From the NCBI GenBank assembly GCA_003598175.1, contig QZKN01000135.1, positions 1-64,000 of the forward strand: DNA of 64,000 nt. The letters run 5' to 3'. Of this stretch, positions 44,654-53,849 are shown piece after piece. Source of the stretch: Candidatus Omnitrophota bacterium. Its GTDB lineage: Bacteria; Hinthialibacterota; Hinthialibacteria; Hinthialibacterales; Hinthialibacteraceae. The notes under the pieces are model-generated. The model was not told the origin of the DNA and searched no databases. It saw nothing but the letters and a program-made list of their open reading frames with translations. A program made the position numbers and the translations under genes. The stretch's first letter is position 1; every line of letters starts with the position of its first letter.

Positions 44654-45616
44654 TTAAAACAGTGAAGTATCGTTTTTGCCGGGAACGGTTGTAAATGATT
44701 GAGAACAGAAGGTCAAAACAAACAAACCCACTACCACGGCAAACCAAAGAGTGCACACACGAATCAACAATGTGGCCGATGCGGCGGTCTCCGCTGAAAT
44801 CGAGTAAAGCAGCATCAACAAACCGCCCATTGTCCCCTCCGTCGCCACAATGCCGCCCGGCGTCATCAGCAGCGCCCCCATGATCGTGGCGAAGGCATAA
44901 ATGAATGTTGCCGGGATAATCGGTAAAGGGGAACCGAAACCCCACAATACCAAATAAAACGCCACACATTCGCAAAACCAGGAGGCAATGCTGATCAATG
45001 TCGCCCAAAGCAGCGGTCCGGGGGAAATCAATCGATACATACTTTTATATGCATTGCGGATTTTATCCGCATGGGACGCAATCCACGGAATTTTTTCCGC
45101 CAATCCGATTAATTTTTCCGCGGCCGATTTCCACGTGACCGTGATCAGGATCAGCAGCACGATTCCCATGCTGATCGCAAAAATCCCGAGTCCGCCGGGA
45201 ATCAACATAATCCCCAACAACGACATGGCCAACAACGCCGTAAAGTCCGTGAATCGTTCCGCCAGGACAATCGGCGCGGATTTGCTCATCGGCGCGCCAT
45301 TGATGCTTTTTACCAAATAGGATTTGTACACTTCGCCGAATTTTCCCGGCGTCGCCGACATCACGAGTCCCGCGAGAAACACGCGAAACGATGTTCCGCG
45401 GTCAAGCGAAATATGCAGCAGTCCCAAATAATAATGCCATTTCGTAAATCGAACGATGTAGTTGAGAAACGAAAGCAGCAGGCAAAGCGGCAACAACCAC
45501 CATCGAAAACCGGATAACGCCTTCAGAATTTCAGCCCAACCTGCCCAAATACAGCCGGCCAAATAAAACACGGCGGCTACGCTGATGGTAAGGAGTAATT
45601 TATTCTTGAATTCCAC
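44654..45616 (-). CDS. UPF0104/LPG-synthase-TM family membrane protein
   Basis: A 320-residue polytopic membrane protein of the family (AglD/MprF-TM-like) that includes flippase-type lysyl-phosphatidylglycerol transporters. The signature parts VMSATPGKFGEVYKSYL and the later MTPGGIVATEGTMGGLLM are present. It starts with GTG whose G is the last base of the upstream STAS gene's stop (TAGTG), so translation is coupled. The coupling to two STAS proteins is unusual for the family. The transported substrate is unknown. Confidence 0.88.
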   Translation of the reverse strand: MEFKNKLLLTISVAAVFYLAGCIWAGWAEILKALSGFRWWLLPLCLLLSFLNYIVRFTKWHYYLGLLHISLDRGTSFRVFLAGLVMSATPGKFGEVYKSYLVKSINGAPMSKSAPIVLAERFTDFTALLAMSLLGIMLIPGGLGIFAISMGIVLLILITVTWKSAAEKLIGLAEKIPWIASHADKIRNAYKSMYRLISPGPLLWATLISIASWFCECVAFYLVLWGFGSPLPIIPATFIYAFATIMGALLMTPGGIVATEGTMGGLLMLLYSISAETAASATLLIRVCTLWFAVVVGLFVLTFCSQSFTTVPGKNDTSLF

Positions 45617-45972
45617 TACAGGTTACGTTCCAGCAGTTTGAGTTCGCTCAATGCTTCCGCTTCCGTCTCGTAAACCTTTACGATTTTGTAGAACATCGCA
45701 GTTCGCATGGTTTTCTGCACGCTCGGCGTCATGCCGCAAAGCCCCACCGTGCCTTTGATCATGGTCAGCGCGCGAATCGGGGTCAATAAATTTTGCAAAT
45801 GGGCGCTCATCACCGATGTCACGCCAGTAAAATTCAGCAGAATTTTCATGGACCCTTTTTTCCGTTCCTGTTGAATACTTTCTTTTAACAGCTGGGAGCC
45901 ATCCAAATCCAACGCGCCATCCAAATCCAGAATCGCGACGCTGTCGGCCTTGCGTGATTTGATTTCTATCAT
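45616..45972 (-). CDS. STAS-domain protein (anti-sigma-factor-antagonist type) 1
   Basis: A 118-residue single STAS domain with VAILDLDGALDLDGSQLLKE and a central segment SVMSAHLQNLLTPIRAL in place of the more usual DSSGLG motif; one serine remains at the position that is phosphorylated in SpoIIAA-like proteins. No partner anti-sigma kinase or sigma factor is encoded nearby. It is coupled by a one-base overlap to the downstream UPF0104 gene. Confidence 0.85.
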   Translation of the reverse strand: MIEIKSRKADSVAILDLDGALDLDGSQLLKESIQQERKKGSMKILLNFTGVTSVMSAHLQNLLTPIRALTMIKGTVGLCGMTPSVQKTMRTAMFYKIVKVYETEAEALSELKLLERNL

Positions 45973-46023
45973 TGTTTCACCCTCTACCTGACTATACGAT
46001 CAAAAATTGGACCATCTATTGAA

Positions 46024-46377
46024 TCAGTCACTGCGATTAGGGTCAAGGAATGTTATCGCTTCCGTTTCGGTTTTAAAAATGTTTAAAAATTTTTTCCATG
46101 ACGTTCGTTGAATCATACTCAAATTTCGATCCTCGAATTCCGCCAATGCAAATTTTCCCCCCACGTTTCGAAAAATTCGGATGGGATTGGCGAGGATTTC
46201 CAGATCACGAACCGCAATTCGATCGATTCCTTTTCCATTCCAGATGATGTTCATACATCCTTGTTGGCGCAGGGTGGAAATCGTTTTCGCGAGTTGAATC
46301 AGATCATTTTCCTTGACGACGCCCGTCAAGGTAATGATATCAATTTCTCCATTTCGTGCAAAAGTTAATTCGGCCAT
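46024..46377 (-). CDS. STAS-like protein 2
   Basis: A 117-residue second STAS-like domain: IDIITLTGVVKENDLIQLAK followed by MNIIWNGKGIDRIAVRDLEIL. The family serine motif is absent (RIAVRDLEI), so regulation by phosphorylation in the classic manner is unlikely. It is 51 bases upstream of STAS 1 in the same direction, and the two share overall layout including a T/V-ETEAEA-like C-terminal segment, suggesting an old duplication. Confidence 0.75.
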   Translation of the reverse strand: MAELTFARNGEIDIITLTGVVKENDLIQLAKTISTLRQQGCMNIIWNGKGIDRIAVRDLEILANPIRIFRNVGGKFALAEFEDRNLSMIQRTSWKKFLNIFKTETEAITFLDPNRSD

Positions 46378-46553
46378 GATTCCGATAACTGACGGCTCTC
46401 CTCTTTTGGGTTATAATAAAGAATGTATTTTTTAATCGGCTTCGTTTCGATTCTCTGGTAATTATTCCACTCTTTGATTAGAATGCGAAGTAACATAGGT
46501 GTTCCATTTTTAGAAATGTGCCAAAGGAGCGTATCGTTCAGATGTTTTTCCAT
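46365..46553 (-). CDS. Small hypothetical protein upstream of the STAS pair
   Basis: A 62-residue frame starting MEKHLNDTLLWHI, with a basic and aromatic C-terminal half (IKKYILYYNPKEE). Its stop overlaps the start of STAS 2, which argues for coupling. However, the start overlaps the divergent lipoprotein gene by about 12 bases, so it may begin later (ATG 46496) or not be a gene. No family recognised. Confidence 0.35.
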   Translation of the reverse strand: MEKHLNDTLLWHISKNGTPMLLRILIKEWNNYQRIETKPIKKYILYYNPKEESRQLSESWPN

Positions 46554-47291
46554 TCTCTCTCTCCCAAATATTTTCACGTGATTTTCTCTGGTTTACTTTG
46601 CGTAGGGTTGATCGGTTGCGCGGAAATCCCGAAACCTGCCTTTCAAAACGGCGTCATCATCAAGGATTCGTTACTCACGGGTATAAGCAAGGGAAGTGTG
46701 GAAGCCGGTGAGTTTGGGAAAAACGGCTGGCGCGTCGGTCCCGACGGCATGATTCTGTATAATTTGCCGGGAATGCCCCAGGGAATTATCGAATTCGATG
46801 TAGAGGGGTTGAACCGTATATCGAACCATGCCACTTTTCTCACAATGTACGAACCCGGCGGGGGGAAATACGTTGATCCGTACGTGTTGAAAAATCCGTT
46901 TCTCGTGAAAGTGACTCTAAAAAATATGGAACAATCGCCGGATTCCACCTTCGACTTTTTGTGGACTTTAAAGACGTTCCCTTCTTCGGTAAAACCGTTG
47001 GAACGTTACGTCGACGGGATTCCTGAAGGAGGCGGCGGATACATCAATACCATCGCGGGAGAAAATATTCCTGTTTATCTCGATCAAAAGTATACTGTTC
47101 GATTGGAATGGAAAAACGGCAAGGCCTCTCTCTATCTTAACGACACGTTGGCGGCCGCGCACGATTATCGTCCCGTGCTGTTCAATCCTTCCGCTTTGAC
47201 GCTGGTGTTAGGGAAAAGTCCGCTGGAGGAGGAATGCGGATTGCCCGACATGGTCATTTCCAACGTGCGCATCGCTTTTCCCACGCGGTAA
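46542..47291 (+). CDS. Lipoprotein with jelly-roll/ConA-like domain
   Basis: A 249-residue lipoprotein with lipobox LIGC (C26) followed by a beta-rich domain of the concanavalin-like (LamG/DUF1080-like) type, judged by GIIEFDVEG early on and YTVRLEWKNGKASLYLND near the end, the usual final strands. AAAGGAG precedes ATG 46542. The sugar ligand is unknown. It is a single gene divergent from the STAS operon. Confidence 0.75.
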   Translation: MFFHSLSPKYFHVIFSGLLCVGLIGCAEIPKPAFQNGVIIKDSLLTGISKGSVEAGEFGKNGWRVGPDGMILYNLPGMPQGIIEFDVEGLNRISNHATFLTMYEPGGGKYVDPYVLKNPFLVKVTLKNMEQSPDSTFDFLWTLKTFPSSVKPLERYVDGIPEGGGGYINTIAGENIPVYLDQKYTVRLEWKNGKASLYLNDTLAAAHDYRPVLFNPSALTLVLGKSPLEEECGLPDMVISNVRIAFPTR

Positions 47292-47481
47292 ACCATCGGC
47301 CTCGCAGAATCGATCGTTACCCTAAAAATTAATACTCCTCCCTCGTCATTTTTTTACATCATACAACTCAATATTACATTTTGCCCTGGAAGTATGTATG
47401 TATTAATGTATATTTGTTTCGAATAATAATGGTTTTAATCGCATGTTTTCTGATAAGTTCCTCAGAAAAGGATCACGAATC

Positions 47482-48807
47482 ATGCTGGAGAAACTCTTTC
47501 GTCTTTCCGCAAACCAAACCACGATTCGACGTGAGATTTTAGGCGGCTTCACAACCTTTCTGACCATGTCGTACATTATTTTTCTGCAACCGGTGATATT
47601 ATCGAGCGCCGGCATGGACAGCGGGGCCGTGATGGTTGCCACCTGCTTGTCGTCGGCGTTTGCCACGTTCGTCATGGCGTTTCTCGCCAATTATCCCATT
47701 GCGCTAGCGCCAGGGGTGGGTCTCAACGTCTTTTTCGCGATCACCGTGTGTATCGGCATGAATCTTCCCTGGCAAACCGCGCTTGGCGCAGTATTTATTG
47801 CCGGAATCGTGTTTATCATTCTCAGCGTATTCGGATTTCGCAAAATGATCATGGATTGTATTCCTCCCTCATTGAAATTCGGCATTGCGGTGGGAATCGG
47901 ACTCATGATCACTCTGCTGGGATTCGAATGGGCGGGCATCGTCGTCAATGATGACGTGACGCTGGTCACCGTCAGCGGACTTACGGAAAAATACGTTCTG
48001 ATTTCCGGTCTTGGCCTGATCACGGCGATGATCCTGACGTGTTGGAATATTCGCGGCGCTATTTTGATTGGCATGATTGTCGCCGCCGTTGCCTCGATTG
48101 CGTGGGGATTGACCACGTTCACGGGGTTCGTTTCCGCGCCGCCCTCGCTCGCTCCGATTTTTCTCCAACTGGATCCCCTGGCGGCGTTGAATACCGGAAT
48201 GTTTACCATCGTTCTGATCTTTTTGATCATCGACCTGTTCGACACGGTGGGAACGCTGGTCGGCGTGGCTGAGTTGGGCGGTTTCACGAGAGACGGCGAA
48301 CTGCCGCGCGCGAATCAGGCGCTTCTTGCGGACGCCATCGGGACCGTCGGCGGCGCGATGCTGGGCACATCGACGGTTACGAGTTACGTCGAATCCTGCG
48401 CGGGGATCAGCGACGGCGCGCGAACCGGGCTGGCCAACATCGTGACGGGAATTCTCTTTCTGCTGGCGCTGGTCATCTCGCCGTTGGTGGAAATGATGGG
48501 ACGCGGAATCCAAACCGAAAGCGGGGCGTTCGTGTATCCCGTCATTGCTCCGGCGCTGATCATGGTCGGTTTCATGATGATGCGCGGCGTCAAATACATT
48601 CAATGGGACGAACCCGCGGACAGCATTCCCGCATTCCTGACGATCGTCATCATCGCATTCAGCTTCTCGATCACGGAAGGGATCGCATTCGGCTTCATGA
48701 GTTACACCATTTTGAAAACCACGACCGGCCGCTTCCGTGAAATTCACCCCTTGCTCCTGATTATCACCATTGTTTTCGTGATTCGGTATTTCTTTATTGC
48801 TTTATGA
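47482..48807 (+). CDS. NCS2-family purine permease (AzgA/PbuG-like)
   Basis: A 441-residue polytopic transporter of the AzgA-like branch of NCS2, which takes up hypoxanthine, guanine or adenine with protons. The family-typical start GGFTTFLTMSYIIFLQP and the motifs ALAPGVGLNVFF and DLFDTVGTLVGVAE are clear, as is the GTSTVTSYVESCAGI segment. ATG 47482 with AAGGAT upstream is chosen over ATG 47443. No purine riboswitch motif was found in the preceding 190 bases. Exact substrate not determined. Confidence 0.92.
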   Translation: MLEKLFRLSANQTTIRREILGGFTTFLTMSYIIFLQPVILSSAGMDSGAVMVATCLSSAFATFVMAFLANYPIALAPGVGLNVFFAITVCIGMNLPWQTALGAVFIAGIVFIILSVFGFRKMIMDCIPPSLKFGIAVGIGLMITLLGFEWAGIVVNDDVTLVTVSGLTEKYVLISGLGLITAMILTCWNIRGAILIGMIVAAVASIAWGLTTFTGFVSAPPSLAPIFLQLDPLAALNTGMFTIVLIFLIIDLFDTVGTLVGVAELGGFTRDGELPRANQALLADAIGTVGGAMLGTSTVTSYVESCAGISDGARTGLANIVTGILFLLALVISPLVEMMGRGIQTESGAFVYPVIAPALIMVGFMMMRGVKYIQWDEPADSIPAFLTIVIIAFSFSITEGIAFGFMSYTILKTTTGRFREIHPLLLIITIVFVIRYFFIAL

Positions 48808-48902
48808 AGGTTGGAATAGAAGAGAAACCGGAGACTCGACTCCTGTAGCGTTCTGTGTTCCAGGTACAATGAAATTGCTGATAAAAAAAATGAAAAAAAC
48901 GG

Positions 48903-48931
48903 TTGACAGAATTTCCGATTTGGTTTATTCT
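48903..48931 (+). promoter_or_regulatory. Probable plus-strand housekeeping-type promoter in the intergenic region
   Basis: TTGACA (48903-48908), 17 bases, TATTCT (48926-48931). It would direct transcription across 48940-49140, opposite the candidate small RNA. No gene is visible directly downstream before 49418. Confidence 0.4.
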
Positions 48932-49044
48932 TGTTTAATGAATAAATAAGGGGCTTTCTCGTGTTAAGGGGTGAAGAGAATTGCGAAAACAAAAACGACC
49001 GTTAATACCGTTCAAATGATATAACACGAAGTGGAATATCATAT

Positions 49045-49132
49045 AAATAGCAAAGAGGTGCGCATCCAGCCTGCAAGCCGAGGAATGCGCACCTCCGTCA
49101 AAAGGATCGCACGGTGAGTGGACCTTTCTTAC
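49045..49132 (-). ncRNA. Candidate small RNA with its own promoter and terminator-like hairpin
   Basis: On the minus strand TTGACA (49167-49162), 17 bases, CAAAAT (49144-49139) form a good housekeeping-type promoter. Transcription would start near 49132. After about 37 nt comes a perfect 11-bp stem, GAGGTGCGCAT/ATGCGCACCTC (49055-49095) with a 19-nt loop, followed by TTTGCTATTT. The open frame across it is not protein-like. This is a prediction without family match. Confidence 0.4.
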
Positions 49133-49138
49133 TGTACA

Positions 49139-49167
49139 ATTTTGCATCATATGCTGTATTTTGTCAA
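49139..49167 (-). promoter_or_regulatory. Promoter of the candidate small RNA
   Basis: TTGACA and CAAAAT with exactly 17 bases between, on the minus strand. No coding gene on that strand lies downstream within 300 bases, which is why a non-coding transcript is proposed. Confidence 0.45.
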
Positions 49168-49307
49168 GAATTACGTGTTGCTATCTTCCACACGCGCTCC
49201 CCTCCTGTTTAAAAACTCAAAAGTAATGCAAATTTAGGCGCAATGATGAAATTTGCAACACATTAGCTGGTGCATAAACTGTCAAACACAAGCTGATGAT
49301 AACGATG

Positions 49308-49336
49308 TTGACAGCGATTTTCAGTGTAGATAATAA
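49308..49336 (+). promoter_or_regulatory. Probable housekeeping-type promoter of the GH-like gene
   Basis: TTGACA (49308-49313), 17 bases, TAATAA (49331-49336), about 80 bases before ATG 49418. Confidence 0.5.
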
Positions 49337-49417
49337 CCGTAGCATTAGTTTAAATTGTTGAAATACATGCGCATTATCGATTTAAAGAAAAGTAGAAGAT
49401 AAAGGAGATATGAAATC

Positions 49418-51079
49418 ATGAAGATACGTTTACTCATAAATCATCAAATATTCCTGGTTATCGTGTTGTTTTTATGTATGATGAGCTCTCGATTGGTTTT
49501 CGTCGAGAAATCGTCTCATGCCGATATGAATGTACAGCCCATTGAAAATCATTACCCCATTCCCACCAAACGCAATCCCGGTTCTTCCGATTATTTTTTC
49601 CCCATCGGCTATTCCATTTTCTTGCATGATTGGCAGACTGGCGTTCCCACAACCGAGTATGTAAAGAATTATAACAACGCGCAGCATATGGAGGAAGATT
49701 GGGTTGATGGAGTACTGTCAGTATTAAAGGATTCCAACACGCCCTGGAACGTGGTATATGGCGTGCCTCGCCCGACTATTTTAGATACAAGCGCTAAAAC
49801 TGTTGATGAATCGGATTTCGTTGATCTTCTGGATATGGCGGAATCAACTGAAGGTGGTCTCAAGACTTTGAAAGTATGGCCAGGGCTCCTCTATAGGCGG
49901 CATAGATATAATAGAAATTACGACACATGGTCGCTGGTTGCGGGAATTAACACGGGATGGACAAATAGTTATGAATGGTATAAAGATCAGTATCTTCGTG
50001 AATCGGATAGTGATCTCGAAGATGCGATCAATGCCATTAAGAACAAAAGCAGCCTCGCGGGGTGGATGTTGGCCGATGAACCGTACGCCGGCGATGTCGC
50101 GCGAGTGACCACCGAATTGACTTATGAAAACAGCAAAAATACCGATGTGTGGGTATGGATTGATTCTCAACAAACTTCCCATAATTTATGGGAAGATTCC
50201 TCCATCAATCCCTTTACCATTACTACTCCCGATAATAACTGGCTGAGAGATGATATCTATTTTCGTCTGGCATATTATCTGCTCGAGTTGCAAAACAACC
50301 TCGATACGGGCGCCATGGGTGAAAATCATCCTATTCATTGTGTCATACGAGCGGATGGAAATTATCTGGATCCCGATACGCAACCGGAACTGAATAAATC
50401 AGCGCGGGTTATGAATGTTCTTCATGACGACATCTATTTGGGGAATGGAGATCCTCACATTGGGTGGCGCAGCCATACGTATTTGGCGATAGAAAATATC
50501 ATCTCGCCGGAGGATCACACATCTCAGCACGGATTTGTGATGTGGTTGGATGGAATGTCATATAAAGTACAGAATCCAACACCGGATGTCTATAAACACA
50601 CGGTCGCCGATGAAGATCTGCGTTACACGGCGTATTCATCGCTCGTGCACGGCGCTCGCGGCATCATGTTTTGGTTTATGTCCAAATCGGAAGACGATGC
50701 GTACGATCAGGCCAGGAAAATTGGGAAAGAAGTGGAAACCATGAGTCCCTATTTACTTGCGGATCATCCTGCAGCTCTTGATGGCGTGTATTTGGATTCC
50801 AATATCGACAATACGGAAGCGGAAAAACCGCAAGAGCAACAAGGACAAAACTTTATCGTTCGTATAAATCCAAACAACTCGAATCAAGCGCTCGTGGTCA
50901 TCGCGAATGATAGTTCCCAAGACGGCTCTGTTTGGATTCAGTTTCCGGGAAACTGGCAAATCAGCTCGGTTCAATCCATTGATCCATCTTATGGTTGGTC
51001 GTATACACTAAATAATAACCGATTGGGAGTCGGCGTCGCGGATTGGTACGCGCGGGCATTTATCGTGACCAAACAATAG
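49418..51079 (+). CDS. Secreted glycoside-hydrolase-like protein
   Basis: A 553-residue exported protein (signal about residues 1-30). The middle is consistent with a TIM barrel: the segment AGWMLADEP at about 214-222 has the Asp-Glu-Pro that marks the acid residue in many GH clan-A-like proteins, and FVMWLDGM and GARGIMFWFMSKS lie where later strands would be. The C-terminal 90 residues are beta-rich (ALVVIANDSSQDGSVWIQFPG), like the small beta domain behind such barrels. AAAGGAG precedes ATG 49418. No GH family number can be assigned. Confidence 0.65.
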   Translation: MKIRLLINHQIFLVIVLFLCMMSSRLVFVEKSSHADMNVQPIENHYPIPTKRNPGSSDYFFPIGYSIFLHDWQTGVPTTEYVKNYNNAQHMEEDWVDGVLSVLKDSNTPWNVVYGVPRPTILDTSAKTVDESDFVDLLDMAESTEGGLKTLKVWPGLLYRRHRYNRNYDTWSLVAGINTGWTNSYEWYKDQYLRESDSDLEDAINAIKNKSSLAGWMLADEPYAGDVARVTTELTYENSKNTDVWVWIDSQQTSHNLWEDSSINPFTITTPDNNWLRDDIYFRLAYYLLELQNNLDTGAMGENHPIHCVIRADGNYLDPDTQPELNKSARVMNVLHDDIYLGNGDPHIGWRSHTYLAIENIISPEDHTSQHGFVMWLDGMSYKVQNPTPDVYKHTVADEDLRYTAYSSLVHGARGIMFWFMSKSEDDAYDQARKIGKEVETMSPYLLADHPAALDGVYLDSNIDNTEAEKPQEQQGQNFIVRINPNNSNQALVVIANDSSQDGSVWIQFPGNWQISSVQSIDPSYGWSYTLNNNRLGVGVADWYARAFIVTKQ

Positions 51080-51122
51080 TTGTTTTCACGTTGAGAATTA
51101 CAAACAAGAAAGGATAATCATC

Positions 51123-52241
51123 ATGAAAAAGAAGTCGATACTATTCATATCATTGATTCTGATCATCATTAGCTTTGCCGTGAGTGGATTTTGTCAAGAC
51201 GTAAAAAGGTTAAGCACCTCGCAAGTTGAGGAAGGATTGCTGGCGCCGCGTATTGTGGAGAATTCGTTTTTATCGAATAAACCATTAGAGGTTCGTTCGA
51301 TGAGCGGTAACGGTAATCTTCATCTGTCCGAAGGAAATATTTATACTATGGATGAAAACGAGCGTGAATCATTCCAGTCCTTGAGTGAGGGCGAGAACAA
51401 TTATTTTAGTTATGTGGTCGCCAAAAGCGGCACCAGCATCGCGTATGTACCGGATCGCGGTCAAGACGCTGTGCATGAAATTTACGTACGCCGTGGGATC
51501 GGACAAACCGGCGTTTTTGAAAATCCGCGTTTGATTTACAGGCATTCACTTCCGCGTCCCTATGCTTCCATTCGGTTGATGGGGATATCCGATCGTGGCG
51601 ATGTGCTTCTCTGGCGTGAATCTGTGACTGGTGGAAACCGGATGATGATGTATGATGGGAGAAGCAGGGTGGATGCGGAACCGTTGGTGCTTTTTGAAGC
51701 GCGAAATCTCAGTTACGAAGGTGTGCTCAGTGCCGATGGCAATCATGTATTCTTTTTTGTGATTCGATCCCATGATCTTCGATTTGATCATACAACTTTA
51801 TATTCAACTAAAGATGGAGATTTATGGACGGAGCCGGAACCCATCTCTGCGGAGGGAAAAATTTATCCTGCGATCGTGTGGGATGTGAACGATGATGCAT
51901 CATTGATTTTAATGGCTTACCATATTTTAAAAAGAAATGGAAGACAATTTGAGTTGTATCGATCTTACGAAATTGATGATCGAGCGATATACACTCCGCA
52001 AATGTCGGATGACGGCAATTGGGTATCGTTCGTCTCCAGCAATGAAGATATGTCTGACATCAGACGAGTCCGAGATATCATGAATGAGACGAAACCGACT
52101 CGAAATTTGATCCTGCTGCAATGGAAACAGGATGATCCGGCCACTGGTTCGTATACCCGGCATCCACTGGATACATTTTACGGCATCATCACGTTTCGTC
52201 TGTTTGATGATGGAAGTGAAATTCTTTGGAACACCCAATAA
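51123..52241 (+). CDS. Secreted TolB-like propeller protein
   Basis: A 372-residue exported protein (signal about residues 1-24) with PD40/TolB-like blades, e.g. VAKSGTSIAYVPDRG, GVLSADGNHVFFFV and PQMSDDGNWVSFVSSNE. No catalytic or membrane segment follows. It starts 43 bases after the GH-like gene, which suggests co-transcription. Its last 240 bases plus the terminator occur again, slightly changed, at 53523-53800. Confidence 0.75.
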   Translation: MKKKSILFISLILIIISFAVSGFCQDVKRLSTSQVEEGLLAPRIVENSFLSNKPLEVRSMSGNGNLHLSEGNIYTMDENERESFQSLSEGENNYFSYVVAKSGTSIAYVPDRGQDAVHEIYVRRGIGQTGVFENPRLIYRHSLPRPYASIRLMGISDRGDVLLWRESVTGGNRMMMYDGRSRVDAEPLVLFEARNLSYEGVLSADGNHVFFFVIRSHDLRFDHTTLYSTKDGDLWTEPEPISAEGKIYPAIVWDVNDDASLILMAYHILKRNGRQFELYRSYEIDDRAIYTPQMSDDGNWVSFVSSNEDMSDIRRVRDIMNETKPTRNLILLQWKQDDPATGSYTRHPLDTFYGIITFRLFDDGSEILWNTQ

Positions 52242-52251
52242 AATCCCGAAC

Positions 52252-52284
52252 GGCAAAGGAGGGCAATTTTTGTCCTCCTTTGCC
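52252..52284 (+). terminator. Rho-independent terminator after the TolB-like gene
   Basis: GGCAAAGGAGG and CCTCCTTTGCC form a perfect 11-bp stem with an 11-base loop, ten bases after the stop codon. A degenerate copy, with mismatches in the left arm, lies at about 53775-53808. Confidence 0.75.
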
Positions 52285-52323
52285 TTCATTAATTAAATCA
52301 TTTTTATAACAAACGGTGAAAAA

Positions 52324-53382
52324 ATGAATTTAAGTATTTTGTGGTTATTCGGATCGATTTTTCTTTGTGCTCCTCATGAATTCAATTTTGAGAAAAATGT
52401 TGTTCTGGAACAGGCTTCAAGAGTTGTTCAAAAAGAAGTCCGTTATCCTTTGTCTATGTTACGCGAGTTTGAAGGTACATTTTACTTTTTACCCGATGGG
52501 AAACAGGGAATTCTTGAAAAAGATGGGCATACTCAACTCTGGGATATCAGCAGTTGGTCACCTATTAAAGATTTATCAGTAAATTTGACTAATATTAGTA
52601 ACATCACACAAACTGAGTATGGCTTGATTGCTCTAGCAACTTTATTAACAAATCAGTCCGAAAAAATAGTTCAAATCACCGATGTTTTTACTGGACAAAT
52701 ATTCCAAAAGTATACTCAATATGGTGATTATCCTAGATATATCGATATTACTAATGATGGAGACCGCATTATCCTATTGACAGACGATGGTACAAAAGTG
52801 TATGAAACATTTACAAGAAAAGAAATTTTTACATACATTGGTGCTTGTTACGCACTGGCTATATCCAATGATGGAAAATCAATCATGATCTTAAATGATT
52901 GGAATGGGGCAATACTGATCGATGTGGAAAATCAAACGAATATTGCAACGTTTACCGATATATATGCATTAACCTCTCGAATACGATTTAGCGCGTCGGA
53001 TCGTTATGCGTTAATCCTATCAGAGGGACTTTTCAATAAATACGAACATATCGAAGGAAAAATACAAGTGATCAATATTAGAAATAAATCAGTAATGCAT
53101 AATCTATTTAATAGAGACGAATTAATTAGCTACGCAGAATTTTCTCTCGATGAAAAATATATTGTTTCTTCCAGTGACACTAACGGTACTCTTACCGTGT
53201 GGGATGTGCAGACAGGAGAGATATTGGCAAAATCGTCACATGGAGGAAGATATGTTTACGACATAAATTTTTCATTTGATGGTTCGAAATTTGTCCTCCT
53301 GTTCGATGTGGGTTATTCTCAAATTTGGGATTTCTCCTCTTTTTCTTCTTCCGGAGTCCAGCACTACCCTTTATATCGTTAA
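52324..53382 (+). CDS. Secreted WD40-repeat protein A
   Basis: A 352-residue protein with a short signal sequence and WD40-like blades, clearest at the C-terminus (GTLTVWDVQTGEILAKSSHG, then YSQIWDFSSF) and in the middle (VQITDVFTGQIF). It is homologous over its whole length to protein B at 53850. The base composition is markedly AT-richer than the neighbouring aldehyde dehydrogenase gene, which suggests different origin. No partner enzyme domain is attached; the function is unknown. Confidence 0.75.
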   Translation: MNLSILWLFGSIFLCAPHEFNFEKNVVLEQASRVVQKEVRYPLSMLREFEGTFYFLPDGKQGILEKDGHTQLWDISSWSPIKDLSVNLTNISNITQTEYGLIALATLLTNQSEKIVQITDVFTGQIFQKYTQYGDYPRYIDITNDGDRIILLTDDGTKVYETFTRKEIFTYIGACYALAISNDGKSIMILNDWNGAILIDVENQTNIATFTDIYALTSRIRFSASDRYALILSEGLFNKYEHIEGKIQVINIRNKSVMHNLFNRDELISYAEFSLDEKYIVSSSDTNGTLTVWDVQTGEILAKSSHGGRYVYDINFSFDGSKFVLLFDVGYSQIWDFSSFSSSGVQHYPLYR

Positions 53383-53436
53383 ATAGAAAGCCTGTAAATG
53401 AGATTACTTACATGAAAGTGATAAAAAGCGAATAAC

Positions 53437-53814
53437 ATGGTCCTTCAAGTCATTGTTCAGTCAACCGGAGATGTCGTTACTTCTTTTGATGAGATGATTG
53501 CAAATAAAGTTCGCCAACATCAAATGTCAGATGACTGCAATTGGGTATCGTTCGTCTCCAGCAATGAGGATTTGTCTGACATCAGACGAGTCCGAGATAT
53601 CATGAATGAGACGAAACCGACTCAAAATCTGATTCTGCTGCAATGGAAACAGGATGATCCGGCCACTGGTTCGTATACCCGGCATCCACTGGATACATTT
53701 GACAGCATCACATCACGTTTCGTCTGTTTGAAGATGGAAGTGAAATTCTTTGGAACACCCAATAAAATCCCGAACGGCAAAAAAGGGCAATTTTTGTCCT
53801 CCTTTGCTGGTTAA
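53437..53814 (+). pseudogene. Chimeric junction ORF of a tandem duplication
   Basis: The first 28 codons match the start of the aldehyde dehydrogenase at 54985 (compare STGDVVTSFDEM with ATGDVVTTYEEM). From MSDD onward the sequence is a close copy of the 3' end of the TolB-like gene (52001-52280), including its terminator. A net two-base insertion near 53710 shifts the frame before the end. It is the scar of a duplication, not a functional gene. Confidence 0.85.
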
Positions 53815-53849
53815 ACTCTATCCTGGTTGATAAATAATGGAGAAAAAAA

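Noticed and set aside
47292-47481. Purine riboswitch before the NCS2 permease
   Set aside because: No TATGG...TCTAC-type conserved core could be found on the plus strand.
48935-49150. A 71-codon minus-strand frame over the candidate small RNA
   Set aside because: Composition is random and the frame crosses the 11-bp hairpin stem; a non-coding transcript is the better explanation.
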